A stretch of DNA of 64,000 nucleotides from UBA1941 sp046329555 (lineage in GTDB: Bacteria; Bacteroidota; Bacteroidia; Chitinophagales; LD1), in assembly GCA_046329555.1 (NCBI GenBank), contig JAXLUK010000003.1, forward strand, positions 434,001 through 498,000, read 5' to 3'. The position numbers and the translations under genes were made by a program. This document shows positions 26,845 to 36,500 of the stretch, piece by piece (positions within the stretch are counted from its first letter, which is position 1; each line of letters opens with the position of its first letter). The notes under the pieces were generated by a model that was not told the DNA's origin, searched no databases, and was given only the letters and a program-made list of their open reading frames with translations.

Positions 26845-27249
26845 CTACCCAAAATATTCCACGTAGATGTTTTCGGTTTCTACCAGCTTTACACAATGTA
26901 AATGACAACCTGAGATATGCGGTTCCAGCCATTTCCAAATCTGAATGGCAACATTCTCGCAGGTTGGAAACACGGCAGCAAACTCAGGCACATCCAGATT
27001 AAAATTTTTATGATCCAGCCGCTCCACCACTTCCTTCTTTATGATGCGGCTTAATTCATGCGCATTCATAACAAATCCTGTGTCAGGATCAGGATTGCCT
27101 TTCACCGTTACATACAAATCAAAGTTATGCCCGTGATAATTCTTGTTACAGCATTTCCCAAAAACAGACCTATTCTTCTCTTCACTCCAATTTGAATTAT
27201 ACAGAATATGAGCTCCGTTGAAATATTCGCGCCTAGTTAAATGCACCAT
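26845..27249 (-). CDS. queD: 6-pyruvoyl/6-carboxy-tetrahydropterin synthase family (QueD-like)
   Basis: Zinc enzyme acting on dihydroneopterin triphosphate; in bacteria usually the second step of queuosine synthesis. The 134-residue protein has the zinc His in NGAH near residue 13 and HGH in NYHGHNFD near residue 40, the catalytic Cys just before (GKCCNKN), and the later LDHKNFNLDVPEF and PTCENVA blocks. Start at ATG 27249 is supported by a -7 element four bases upstream; the frame continues 15 codons further without similarity. Other queuosine genes are absent here, so a different pterin product is possible. Confidence 0.88.
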   Translation of the reverse strand: MVHLTRREYFNGAHILYNSNWSEEKNRSVFGKCCNKNYHGHNFDLYVTVKGNPDPDTGFVMNAHELSRIIKKEVVERLDHKNFNLDVPEFAAVFPTCENVAIQIWKWLEPHISGCHLHCVKLVETENIYVEYFG

Positions 27250-27253
27250 GGCG

Positions 27254-27261
27254 CGAAAGTA
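27254..27261 (-). promoter_or_regulatory. -7 promoter element of the queD-like gene, predicted leaderless
   Basis: On the minus strand TACTTTCG, CGCC, then ATG at 27249. Identical octamer to that before lplA. Confidence 0.5.
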
Positions 27262-27344
27262 ACGAATTGACCTCACCTGCCCCAATCTCCGCATTTAAAA
27301 TTAGTTGCTAATTCATTCGTCTACAGTAAATAAACTACCAATCT

Positions 27345-28244
27345 ATGATACTCAGCATAATCGGTCTTATCCTATTCGTTGCTACGTTGGGCTTGCAAAA
27401 CCGTCAGGAATTCGGAAAACTAACACCCTTCTTAAGATTGCTTTCGGTAGCCTTGGTCGTAGTGGGCCTGGCTACTTCATGCTTCGTACAAATTGAGGCA
27501 GGGAAGGTGGGCGTAAAATCCTTATTCGGGAAAATTGAGGAGGACTACCTGGAAAGTGGACTCCATGTTGTCAATCCACTGGTAAAGGTGACTGAAGTGG
27601 ATGTAAAGACCTTGAACTATACCATGAGCGGTGTACATGACGAAGGCGAGAAGGAAGGCGATGACGCCATCAGGGTACTTACAGCCGATGGCCTGGAGGT
27701 TACCATCGACCTTACTGTGCTTTTCCGCGTTGTGCCTGGAGCAGCACCGCGCCTGCTTCGAGAAACTGGGAGTGACTATATCGACAAAATTGTTCGTCCA
27801 CTAACACGAACCAAAATCCGCGATAATTCTGTTTACTATGATGCGGTTTCCTTGTATTCCACTAAGCGCGATGAATTTCAATCAAGGATATTTAAAAGCA
27901 TTGAAAAAGATTTTAGCTCACGCGGCTTGGTATTGGAACAACTGTTAGTTAGAAACATTACTTTACCTAATTCTGTAAAGCAAACCATCGAATCCAAAAT
28001 CAATGCCGAACAGGAGGCGCAAAAGATGCAATTCGTTTTGCAAAAAGAAAAACAAGAAGCTGAGCGCAAACGCGTGGAAGCACAAGGTATTGCCGACTAT
28101 CAGCGCATCATTAGCAGCGGACTTACCGACAAACAGTTACAATACGAATCTATCAAGGCGCAACTGGAATTGGCAACCTCCGCTAATGCCAAGGTGATTG
28201 TACTGGGCAAGGGCAACAATCCCATTATGCTTTCTGATAAATAG
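27345..28244 (+). CDS. Prohibitin/SPFH (band 7) family membrane protein
   Basis: The 299-residue protein has a hydrophobic N-terminus (two short segments in residues 1-45), then the SPFH domain (IEAGKVGVKSLFGKI near residue 50, GLHVVNPLVKV near 70, ADGLEVTIDLTVLFRV near 115), then a long coiled coil rich in Glu, Lys and Gln (about residues 210-270). Bacterial SPFH proteins form membrane-associated oligomers that organise lipid domains or chaperone membrane proteases. The usual NfeD partner is absent, which fits the prohibitin branch. Confidence 0.9.
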   Translation: MILSIIGLILFVATLGLQNRQEFGKLTPFLRLLSVALVVVGLATSCFVQIEAGKVGVKSLFGKIEEDYLESGLHVVNPLVKVTEVDVKTLNYTMSGVHDEGEKEGDDAIRVLTADGLEVTIDLTVLFRVVPGAAPRLLRETGSDYIDKIVRPLTRTKIRDNSVYYDAVSLYSTKRDEFQSRIFKSIEKDFSSRGLVLEQLLVRNITLPNSVKQTIESKINAEQEAQKMQFVLQKEKQEAERKRVEAQGIADYQRIISSGLTDKQLQYESIKAQLELATSANAKVIVLGKGNNPIMLSDK

Positions 28245-28266
28245 AATAAATACTACTTTTAGCAAC

Positions 28267-28551
28267 ATGACGGTTCTACAGGAAAACGCCGCTACGCGCG
28301 GCAAATTTTATATTCTTCATGACGGGGCGGAAGCAGCCGCAATGACGTATACCTGGTCTGGGCCTGATCGCATTATCATCGATCATACCGAAGTAAGTGA
28401 TGTGTTAAGAGGCACCGGTGCCGGGAAACAAATGGTGGCGCAGGCTGTTGCCTTCGCCCGTGATCATCATATCCGTATACTGCCACTTTGCCCGTTCGCT
28501 AAAAGTGTTTTCGATAAGGAAGTAGAATTCAGAGATGTTCTTTTTCATTAA
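28267..28551 (+). CDS. yjdJ: YjdJ-like GNAT-family N-acetyltransferase
   Basis: Small protein (94 residues) of the compact GNAT type with the acetyl-CoA-binding signature VLRGTGAGKQMVAQAVAFAR near residue 44 and the C-terminal PLCPFAKSVF. The substrate of this family is unknown. Start ATG 28267 has TACTTTTAG five bases upstream; a longer frame would overlap the prohibitin gene. Followed after 17 bases by a YjdI-like ferredoxin, the same pairing known from E. coli yjdI-yjdJ. Confidence 0.85.
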   Translation: MTVLQENAATRGKFYILHDGAEAAAMTYTWSGPDRIIIDHTEVSDVLRGTGAGKQMVAQAVAFARDHHIRILPLCPFAKSVFDKEVEFRDVLFH

Positions 28552-28568
28552 TCGTTAAAACAATTACA

Positions 28569-28778
28569 ATGGAAGAATTGCGTAAAACGTTCACGAAAGG
28601 CTCCCTAAATATTGTTTGGCAACCGCACAAATGCCAACACTCCGGCAACTGCGTTCGCAATTTGCCAGGTGTATTTAAACCCAAGGAACGGCCCTGGATA
28701 AAAATGGAGGGAGGAACAGAAGATGAAATCAGGAATGCTGTGTTGAAATGTCCGTCTGGCGCGCTATCGCTGGAATAG
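28569..28778 (+). CDS. yjdI: YjdI-like divergent [4Fe-4S] mono-cluster protein
   Basis: A 69-residue protein of the Fer4_19/YjdI type. Only three cysteines are present (C22, C28 and C61, in KCQHSGNC and LKCPSGAL), with His20 and His24 nearby as possible further ligands. Function of the family is not established; it probably carries one iron-sulfur cluster. Operon with the GNAT gene upstream. It ends directly against the convergent lpxK gene, with no bases between. Confidence 0.85.
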   Translation: MEELRKTFTKGSLNIVWQPHKCQHSGNCVRNLPGVFKPKERPWIKMEGGTEDEIRNAVLKCPSGALSLE

Positions 28779-29861
28779 TTATGCCGTTCCTTGCCATTGT
28801 TGTAAGGTCTTTTCAACAAATGAAAATATATCGTGTTCGAAGCGGCCTTTATCCTCTGCCACAAAAACTACTTGTACCGGCAAAACCAATACAGGTAATC
28901 TATTCTGAATAAACCAATCTCGATGCAACCATAAACGAGCGGCATCCTTCTCTGTAGTGATTATCCATTTTTGATTGGCTGGCAATGCCTGCAGCGCATC
29001 GCGTACTTTTTCTAAATCATATACATCAAACCGATGATGATCACCAAAAGTGAGCGGATAAACGGAAGCGTATTGCTGCTTTAAATATTGCAGCGGCTGG
29101 GTATTATCGGCAATGCCAGAAAGAAAAAGCACCGCGGTATCTGTGGTTGCAAGCTGCGGCTCTGGTAATACTTCGCGGAACAAAGAATACAACGGCTGAT
29201 AGGCTAAACCAGAAAAATAAACATGTTGATAGGATTCAGGACGCAATTCCTCGATGATGGCTTTCTTCTGTTCTGCGGTTACTTGCAGCGGACATTTAGT
29301 AACTACAATAATATCTGCGCGCTTAGCCCCAGAAGCGCTTTCACGCAACCAGCCCAAGGGCATCACTGAATCGCGTGTATATAACTTGTCAAATTCCGTG
29401 AGTAGAATAGATAATCCCGGGCGAACCGCGCGATGTTGAAACGCATCATCCATCAAAATCACCTGCGTCTCCGGTCGTTCGCTAAGCAATCTTGGCACCG
29501 CCAATACACGATCTTCGGCCACAGCTACACTTATACCAGGGTAACGGGCGTGATAAACAAAGGGTTCATCGCCTAAAGTAAGCGCAGTTTGTTTATTATC
29601 AGCCAACAAGAAACCAGTGGTTTTACGCCGGTATCCCCTGCTGATGGTGGCCACCTGCACCTGCGGCGATAGCAAACGGATGAGATATTCGATATGCGGA
29701 CTTTTCCCTGTTCCACCAACAGAAAGATTTCCCACAACAATTACAGGCGCTTCAAAGCGTACAGATTTCAACACCTTCCTGTCGTAAAGCCGGTTGCGCC
29801 ATGACGTAATACCGTGATATAACCACGATAAAGGTCCCCAAACCAGCGCCTTCCATTTCAT
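28779..29861 (-). CDS. lpxK: Tetraacyldisaccharide 4'-kinase
   Basis: Inner-membrane kinase that adds the 4' phosphate in lipid A synthesis, confirming a Gram-negative envelope. The 360-residue protein has the P-loop VVGNLSVGGTGKSPH near residue 40, ISRGYRR near residue 75, GDEPFVY near residue 100, VILMDDAFQHR near residue 130 and the late ITTEKDAARL. The ATG at 29861 (MKWKALVWGPLSWLYHG) is preferred to one 16 codons upstream, because a -7 element ends four bases before it and the shorter form matches the family N-terminus. Confidence 0.95.
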   Translation of the reverse strand: MKWKALVWGPLSWLYHGITSWRNRLYDRKVLKSVRFEAPVIVVGNLSVGGTGKSPHIEYLIRLLSPQVQVATISRGYRRKTTGFLLADNKQTALTLGDEPFVYHARYPGISVAVAEDRVLAVPRLLSERPETQVILMDDAFQHRAVRPGLSILLTEFDKLYTRDSVMPLGWLRESASGAKRADIIVVTKCPLQVTAEQKKAIIEELRPESYQHVYFSGLAYQPLYSLFREVLPEPQLATTDTAVLFLSGIADNTQPLQYLKQQYASVYPLTFGDHHRFDVYDLEKVRDALQALPANQKWIITTEKDAARLWLHRDWFIQNRLPVLVLPVQVVFVAEDKGRFEHDIFSFVEKTLQQWQGTA

Positions 29862-29865
29862 CAAG

Positions 29866-29873
29866 CCAAGATA
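29866..29873 (-). promoter_or_regulatory. -7-like element of lpxK, predicted leaderless
   Basis: On the minus strand TATCTTGG, CTTG, then the ATG at 29861. One mismatch to TAnnTTTG. Confidence 0.45.
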
Positions 29874-29939
29874 ACAATACCTGATTAGTGCCGATATACC
29901 TAGTGGCAATTTGGAAAAAGTAGCTTAACGGCAAATTTG

Positions 29940-29947
29940 TATTCTTG
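29940..29947 (+). promoter_or_regulatory. -7-like element of the cysteine desulfurase gene
   Basis: TATTCTTG, TAGG, then the ATG at 29952. One mismatch to TAnnTTTG, with the same four-base gap as the divergent lpxK gene 90 bases away. Confidence 0.45.
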
Positions 29948-29951
29948 TAGG

Positions 29952-31076
29952 ATGAAAGTGTATTTCGACAATGCCGCAACTACGCCTATAGATTCCGCCG
30001 TGCTAGAAGAAATGATGCCCTTTCTCACCGATCACTTTGGAAATCCGTCGTCCATTCATAGTTTCGGAAGAAAAACACGAGCGGCTATTGAGAAAGCCCG
30101 AAAACAGGTGGCACAGGTTATTAATGCCGCACCTGGTGAAATCTTTTTTACTTCTTGTGGAACAGAATCCAACAACACCATTATTAGAAACGCTGTTCGG
30201 GATATGGGCGTACAGCGAATTATTTCCTCCGAAATTGAACATCACTGCGTACTGCACGCATTAGAAAGAGAAGAAAAAGGTGACACCGAAATTCAATTTG
30301 TTCGAATAGACCGCCTCGGCGTTGTAGATTTTGATCACCTGCAAGAGCTGCTGCGTGGTTCTCAGAAGAAGACCATGGTTAGTTTGATGCATGCCAATAA
30401 TGAAATTGGCACGTTGCTGGATTTACAGCGGGTAGCGGATTTGTGTGCACAACATCAGGCGATATTTCATACTGATACGGTACAAAGTCTGGGATTTTAT
30501 CCGATAGATGTTCAAAAAACAAAAATTCATTTTCTAACAGGGTCCGCGCATAAATTTCACGGACCGAAGGGAATTGGTTTTTTCTATATGTCGCCCGAAT
30601 CGCATATCGGCGCCCTGTTGGAAGGTGGCGCGCAAGAGCGGAATATGCGCGCTGGTACTGAAAACATTTATGGTATTGTTGGATTAGGAAAAGCATTATC
30701 GCTGGCTGCGGCAGCACGTGAATCAACGCAGCAGCATATCACGCAATTGCGCCAGCACATGATTACGCTCTTAAAGCGCGACATTCCGGGCATTGCGTTT
30801 AATAGTTTTGAAGATGATCGTTGTCATTACAAAGTACTTAGCGTGTCGTTGCCACCTTCGGAAAAAAGTGATTTAGTTATTTTCAATTTAGATATTGCCG
30901 GCGTAGCGGCTTCAGGCGGCAGTGCATGCAGCTCTGGTAGCGAAGTTGGATCTCACGTTTTGAAAGGTATTGGCGCAGACGCCAAACGAAAAGCGGTTAG
31001 ATTTTCCTTTTCCAGACACAATACTATAGAAGAAGTAGAATACGCTGTTAAGATTCTGAAAGAATCTATTCAGTAA
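29952..31076 (+). CDS. Cysteine desulfurase (IscS/NifS class)
   Basis: PLP enzyme that takes sulfur from cysteine for Fe-S clusters and tRNA thiolation. The 374-residue protein begins MKVYFDNAATTPID, has FTSCGTESNN near residue 70, the PLP lysine in TGSAHKFHGPKGIGF near residue 200, and the sulfur-carrying Cys in the flexible loop ASGGSACSSGSE near residue 325. The SSGS loop places it in the IscS/NifS group rather than SufS. No iscU or other Isc genes are adjacent, so I do not give a finer name. Confidence 0.93.
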   Translation: MKVYFDNAATTPIDSAVLEEMMPFLTDHFGNPSSIHSFGRKTRAAIEKARKQVAQVINAAPGEIFFTSCGTESNNTIIRNAVRDMGVQRIISSEIEHHCVLHALEREEKGDTEIQFVRIDRLGVVDFDHLQELLRGSQKKTMVSLMHANNEIGTLLDLQRVADLCAQHQAIFHTDTVQSLGFYPIDVQKTKIHFLTGSAHKFHGPKGIGFFYMSPESHIGALLEGGAQERNMRAGTENIYGIVGLGKALSLAAAARESTQQHITQLRQHMITLLKRDIPGIAFNSFEDDRCHYKVLSVSLPPSEKSDLVIFNLDIAGVAASGGSACSSGSEVGSHVLKGIGADAKRKAVRFSFSRHNTIEEVEYAVKILKESIQ

Positions 31077-31087
31077 AGTCGCTGAGT

Positions 31088-32425
31088 TTATTTCCGAAGT
31101 TGTTCTAAATATTCGCGAACGCCAGATACGGAAACTGTTCGATCAGCAAAATACAACTTAGCCTTTTCCATTTCATCTTCTGTAGCCTGAAACCCTGCGA
31201 GAATATTGGTTAGATGCATTTTCATGTGGCCTTTTTGAATGCCCGTAGTTGTTAGTGAGCGTACCGCAGCGAAATTTTGCGCTAACCCAACGGCAGCAAT
31301 AATTTCCATCAACTGTTTGGCAGAAGGATTCCCTAACAACTCCAGAGATCGCTTGGCCAATGGATGTAACGACGTTAAGCCACCTACAGTACCAATAGCA
31401 ATGGGCAAGGTTAAACTGAAAGTAAACTGCTGACCTTCAATCGTGCAATCACTTAAACTTTTGTAACGTCCGTCTTTACATGCATAGGTATGTGCACATG
31501 CCTCAACGGCCCTGAAATCATTCCCGGTAGCTATCACTACCGCATCAACACCGTTCATGATTCCTTTGTTATGCGTGGTAGCACGATACGGATCGATGAT
31601 AGCGATGCGAACGGCCCGTTGGAATTTCTCTGCAAAATCCGATGCACTCATCTTTCCATCTTCAAACGTTCCTAATTCTGCTATAGGGCACGACACTTCG
31701 CAACGCACCACACAATCAGGCGTAAAGTTGGACAGAATACACATCACTACCTCTACCTCCTTTTCCTGCAAGGTAAAGCGCGCATCCCCGGCAATTTTTT
31801 CAGAAAGGATGCTGCCAAATTCTTCTAAACATGAATTGATAAAATTGGCCCCCATGGAATCTACCGTTTCAAACGAAGCGCGTAGCTGGAAATAGTCGCT
31901 TTCAACGGAAGTAAAATCCAGCAATTCCAAATCGAGTACTCCTCCTCCTCTGGCGTCCATTTTTGCCGTAATTTGCTTTACGCCAAGGATGAGATCAGGT
32001 TTTATTTCATTAAAAAATGCCTTTAGTTTCTCTTTGTCGCCGCGGTAGATAAAATGAACCTGCCCCAGTTTAACTGTCGATATCACCGTAGCCTTAAAAC
32101 CGCCTCTGGTGAGCCAGAATTTCGCAGCATTAGATGCTGCGGCAACAACTGAACTTTCTTCCGTTACCATGGGCACGGCAAACACCTTTCCATTAATCAT
32201 GAAATTGGGCGCAATTCCAAAAGGTACAGGAAAGTTGGTCAGGGTGTTTTCACTAAAACCATCGAGCAATTTTTGCGCTTCAATATTGTCATGCCAGAAG
32301 CCGGCGAATTCATTCATGATATCAATGGGATTGGCATAAAGAAAATTCTTCGCCACCCACTTGATTTTATCCCGTTTAGAGAGCTTGGAAAAACCCGCAA
32401 TGATTTGCTCTTTCTCGTCAGACAT
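31088..32425 (-). CDS. Class II hydroxymethylglutaryl-CoA reductase
   Basis: Interconverts HMG-CoA and mevalonate. The 445-residue protein has the class II layout: VTEESSVVAAASNAAKF near residue 88 (catalytic Glu), VDSMGANFINS near residue 188, NKGIMNGVDAVVIATGND near residue 285 (catalytic Lys and Asp), IGTVGGLTSLHP near residue 340 and the late His in KGHMKMH. Databases usually label this class degradative, but in Bacteroidota it more plausibly makes mevalonate for isoprenoids, which agrees with menA and a polyprenyl synthase in the window. No other mevalonate-pathway gene is here. Its promoter overlaps the terminator of the upstream PorP/SprF gene. Confidence 0.93.
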   Translation of the reverse strand: MSDEKEQIIAGFSKLSKRDKIKWVAKNFLYANPIDIMNEFAGFWHDNIEAQKLLDGFSENTLTNFPVPFGIAPNFMINGKVFAVPMVTEESSVVAAASNAAKFWLTRGGFKATVISTVKLGQVHFIYRGDKEKLKAFFNEIKPDLILGVKQITAKMDARGGGVLDLELLDFTSVESDYFQLRASFETVDSMGANFINSCLEEFGSILSEKIAGDARFTLQEKEVEVVMCILSNFTPDCVVRCEVSCPIAELGTFEDGKMSASDFAEKFQRAVRIAIIDPYRATTHNKGIMNGVDAVVIATGNDFRAVEACAHTYACKDGRYKSLSDCTIEGQQFTFSLTLPIAIGTVGGLTSLHPLAKRSLELLGNPSAKQLMEIIAAVGLAQNFAAVRSLTTTGIQKGHMKMHLTNILAGFQATEDEMEKAKLYFADRTVSVSGVREYLEQLRK

Positions 32426-32432
32426 TCGGGCG

Positions 32433-32440
32433 CAAAATAA
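32433..32440 (-). promoter_or_regulatory. -7-like element of the HMG-CoA reductase gene
   Basis: On the minus strand TTATTTTG, followed by CGCCCGA and the ATG at 32425. The same octamer precedes the HMG-CoA lyase gene (47041-47048) and thrS (54348-54355). Confidence 0.45.
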
Positions 32441-32457
32441 GAAAAGCGCGCGCTTTC
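32441..32457 (-). terminator. Palindromic terminator after the PorP/SprF gene
   Basis: A perfect 14-base palindrome AAAGCGCGCGCTTT (32443-32456) begins at the stop codon of the PorP/SprF gene. On the minus strand it is followed by a T-rich tail (TTCTTATTTT) that is also the -7 region of the next gene. Confidence 0.55.
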
Positions 32458-33497
32458 TACATCACCGGACAATAGAATGGCCTTGGCTTCCTGTTCATGC
32501 AGCCCTGAAACACCAGGCTCAATTCCGGCCCACCAAAAGAGGCAGAAGCGGTGGTTAATTTTGAGGCATTGATATCATAACTGAAACCCACGCTAACCGC
32601 CTTATAATCTACGCGAGCCATGAGAATTACTGCATCCAAAACCCGGTATTGCGCACCTAGATGGAAAAACAACTGACTAATGCTGTTTCCCACTTTATAT
32701 CGCCAACTGAGCCCCACATTATACTGCTTAGACGGACCCTGCACTAAAATCAGGAAGTTTGGCAGAATAGAACTTTTATCGTTTAAAGAAACTAATCCAC
32801 CGCCGTGAATCGTTAATTTCAGATAAAGGCGCTCATTGCCCTTGGTGTTAAAGATGCCAGATGAATACCAGGAAATATTTGGCTGATTAACGTGATTGGC
32901 GGCAATTCCTAAATAAATATTATGCCGCGATTTGATGTTTTGTGAATAAAACCCACCTAATCCCGCATCAATATAAATCATGTTCGTGCGAGCAAAATTT
33001 TCACGAGTTGGTAATGACGCATCATATTGACCGGTAATCGCATTAAACTGATTATCGACAGTCATTTTCCCGGGGTTGAAACCGCGGTGATTAATGCCCA
33101 CCTGTAACCCTACTGAAAGCGACCCATTTCCTCTCCGATCCAGCATAAAATGGTAAGCGCCGCTGATATCAAAACGATTCGTATTCATCGCCAGAGCACC
33201 GGCCCAATCGCTACTGGCCATGAACCCTACACCAGCATAGCTATTGAATTTCGTTGCTTTGCCAACCGAAACATCACCGGATGCCCCGAAGGTGCTATAA
33301 GTATTTCCGCCGGAAACGGTATTCCATTGCGTACGCGCTAATAACGCCACCCGCCAATCGCAATTATTGAGGCCTGCAAGCGCCGGATTTAACTGTAAAG
33401 GCGCAGCTGCAAATTGTGAAAAGTGGATATCCTGAGCCACGCCCAAAAAAGGCACGCCCAACATCAACCACAAGCTCAGTTTTTTCAGGATCGTCAT
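32457..33497 (-). CDS. PorP/SprF-family outer-membrane protein (second copy)
   Basis: Protein of 346 residues with a signal peptide (MTILKKLSLWLMLGVPFLGVAQ) and the family opening DIHFSQFAAAPLQLNPALAG, followed by a membrane beta-barrel of the 14-strand type. In Flavobacterium johnsoniae SprF is needed for surface delivery of the adhesin SprB, a type B cargo; PorP/SprF proteins anchor such cargo at the cell surface. Here it lies 11 bases after the 2256-residue PKD cargo, which is therefore its likely client. The C-terminus (GCMNRKPRPFYCPVM) is a short Cys-containing tail beyond the barrel. Confidence 0.92.
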   Translation of the reverse strand: MTILKKLSLWLMLGVPFLGVAQDIHFSQFAAAPLQLNPALAGLNNCDWRVALLARTQWNTVSGGNTYSTFGASGDVSVGKATKFNSYAGVGFMASSDWAGALAMNTNRFDISGAYHFMLDRRGNGSLSVGLQVGINHRGFNPGKMTVDNQFNAITGQYDASLPTRENFARTNMIYIDAGLGGFYSQNIKSRHNIYLGIAANHVNQPNISWYSSGIFNTKGNERLYLKLTIHGGGLVSLNDKSSILPNFLILVQGPSKQYNVGLSWRYKVGNSISQLFFHLGAQYRVLDAVILMARVDYKAVSVGFSYDINASKLTTASASFGGPELSLVFQGCMNRKPRPFYCPVM

Positions 33498-33508
33498 AAA
33501 GTTCGGTT

Positions 33509-36500
33509 TTATCGCAGCAAGGTTACATTTCCCTTACCCGTAGTAACATTACCGTTTACGCATTCTACTTCAAATTGATACACGAACACGCCGGTATTTT
33601 CATTATCGCCATCTCCGTTCAGCTTTCCGTTCCATCCATCGCCCGGATGATTGGTTTTACCGCCTTCACGGTTGTAGACCAACTTGCCCCAACGGTCGTA
33701 GATACGGAAGTAATTGATTTTCAAGTCACCGCCGCCACCATTCCGGATATAGAATTGGTCGTTTTCTCCGTCGTTGTTCGGAGTAAAGGTATTCGGGATA
33801 TACAAAAATCCTGAATCACAATTCTGTAATACCGTTATCGTGATAGAGTCTGTTATTGAACACTGAACTGTACCCTGACTATAATAAGTAGTTACAGTAT
33901 AGGTAGTTGTAGTTTGCGGAGTTGCTACCGGATTACGACATTTTCTGCAACTCAGCGTTCCATCAGGCGACCAAACCACAGAATCGATTTTAGCAAAAGT
34001 GGTAATTCGGGAAGTGATGTCAGAACTCAATCCCAACAATACACTTTGCGGTGTAGCGGAAAGAACAATTTCTGTTTGCGGCACCACATTTACGATAACC
34101 GTATCTGTAGAACTGGCGCAAGTACCTTTATAAGCCTGAATAACATAAATAATGGTTTGTAATGGTCTGGCCTTAACAGTATCCTTTGTTGCATCATCCA
34201 GCCAATTGGTTGGCGACCACTGTACGCGGTCGTACACCCCAGAGGCTGCAAGCTCCACCTCATATCCAGGACAAACTGAAGTGTCAGGCGATGCTATACT
34301 CACCTGAGCAGAAGGCGGAATATTGACATCCTTCGTGGTATCATCTTTACAGCCGTTGAAATCAGTAACGGTAAGGGTAACCGGCACCGGACCGGAAACC
34401 GTGAATGCGTAGCTACTGGACGCAGAAGGAGAATCAATAAAAGTTGGTGGATTCCCATAAATCCAAAGATGATGCGTGATGGCACCATCACCAGGTTGTG
34501 AATTACTATTTAAATGGGTTGGAATACCAATGCAATTCGAATCATTATAGAAACTAGCCACAGGAAGGGCGTTGACGCGTACCTTGATGCAGGCGGTATC
34601 AGCGCAAAAAGCATCCTTAACGATGGCACAGGCTCGGAATGTACCAGATGTTGGGTAGGCGTAGTTTACAGTATTTTGATTTACAAAATCCCAAATTCCA
34701 TCTGGTTGAAAATCCCAGTTAACAGAATCTATTGGTGCTGTGGTTCCCGGTGTAGAGTTATTGTTCAATGTGATACTTTCTCCCAAACATAGTATGGAAT
34801 CGCCGGTTGTAATAACAGCAGCAGGAATATCATAAACATTCACATTCTGTGTCAATGTATCCTTACAACCTATAGAATCGGTAACAATTAGCGTGACTGG
34901 ATTTACCGGATTTACCACAGGGAATACATGCGTAGGATTTGGTGCATTATCTGTGAGTGGTGCCGAAACAAATGTCCAATTCCAATTAGCGAGACCTGCA
35001 GTTCCTTTCGTTGACTGATCAGTGAACTGAACCAGATTATTCACGCAGGCAATCGAGAATAGGAATTGAGCCGTAGGATTTCCAAAAACCATCGCGTTTC
35101 GAGAAACAGCATTCGAACAGCCATAAACATCAGAAACAGTCAAGGTAACCTGACGAGGCCCAGAAGTTGGATATATGAATGCCTGATTACCCGGGCGCAT
35201 AATGGTGTCTGTGGTGTTTAATGGCGCTGAGAACTGCCACAAAACATTATTAATGGCTCCTGATCCGGCAACTGACAAATCAACGAAGTGAGTCGAATCA
35301 CCCAGGCAAGCCGAATCAGGTTGGAATGCAGCTACCGGAGCCTGTCGAACCAAAATATTCATCGTGGTATCTTTACAGCAATTTCCGCTATTGCATACCG
35401 TAAGCCGTACCAGATAGTTTCCTGCGGAGGCGTATTGATGACATGGATTAGAATTGACAGAATCTGTAGTTCCATCTCCGAAATTCCAATAGTTCTTATT
35501 GATAGAACCTATGGAAGAAGCGGAAGTGTTGTGGAAGCACGTGTTTGCACCATTACAAACCGTATCGAAAAAGAACGAAGCGATAGGCAGGTTGGCCACG
35601 CATGCTGATTTGAATAATGTGTCCTTACAACCGTTTCCGTTAGTGGCAATTAATCGTACCGAATAACATCCGGAATCAGGGAAAGTAAATGAGGCGGTAG
35701 CTCCTGAAGCCGTTCCCAATCCTGCAAAATTCCATACTTGAGAAGTAATGGGATCGTTAACAAACGTTGAACTTGCAATAAAATGATTCGGGAAGCCTTT
35801 ACAAACGGTGTCACTTACAAAAGCAGCCGTAACATCAGAACTGGTTATCTTGATTGTATCTCTTGAAGTGCAACGATGAATATCGGTTACAGTAAGAATA
35901 TAGGAAGTGGTAGTTGTTGGCCAAACTTTGGTACTACATTGTGAAGAATCCTGAATAAAAACATTTGGCGACCATGCGCAGCTCGTGCCACCTGTGCCGG
36001 TAATAGTAATAGAATCTCCTACACACAATTTTTTGTCAGTGCCGGCATTTGCTGTTGGACCCGTATATACCACTAATCTCCTGGTGGCGGTATCCTTGCA
36101 ACCAAAGGTATCAGTAACAATAAGAATTGGTGCATAAGTACCAATGGCGTTATAACTATGCGTAGGGTTGGCGATGGCAGCGGTATTCGCAGCTCCGCTT
36201 CCTGGATCAGCGAAATTCCAGGAGAAATTGTTGACAGATGTTCTCGGGTCTACAAAGCTGGCCGTGTAACCAAAGTTTGGCGTAAATGGTATACATCCCG
36301 CAGTATCTGAAACGGTCATCGCAATAACAGGCGACCGTGAAATGTAAATACTGTCTTTCTTTTCTTTGTAACAGCCTACCGAGTTGCGAACACCGTGTGT
36401 AACCACGTACCAGCCCGGATTATTATAAAAATGGCAAACGCCGGCAGAAGGCGCATTGATAGAATCTATGGGAGAGGCATCACCATAATTCCAGAAGTGC

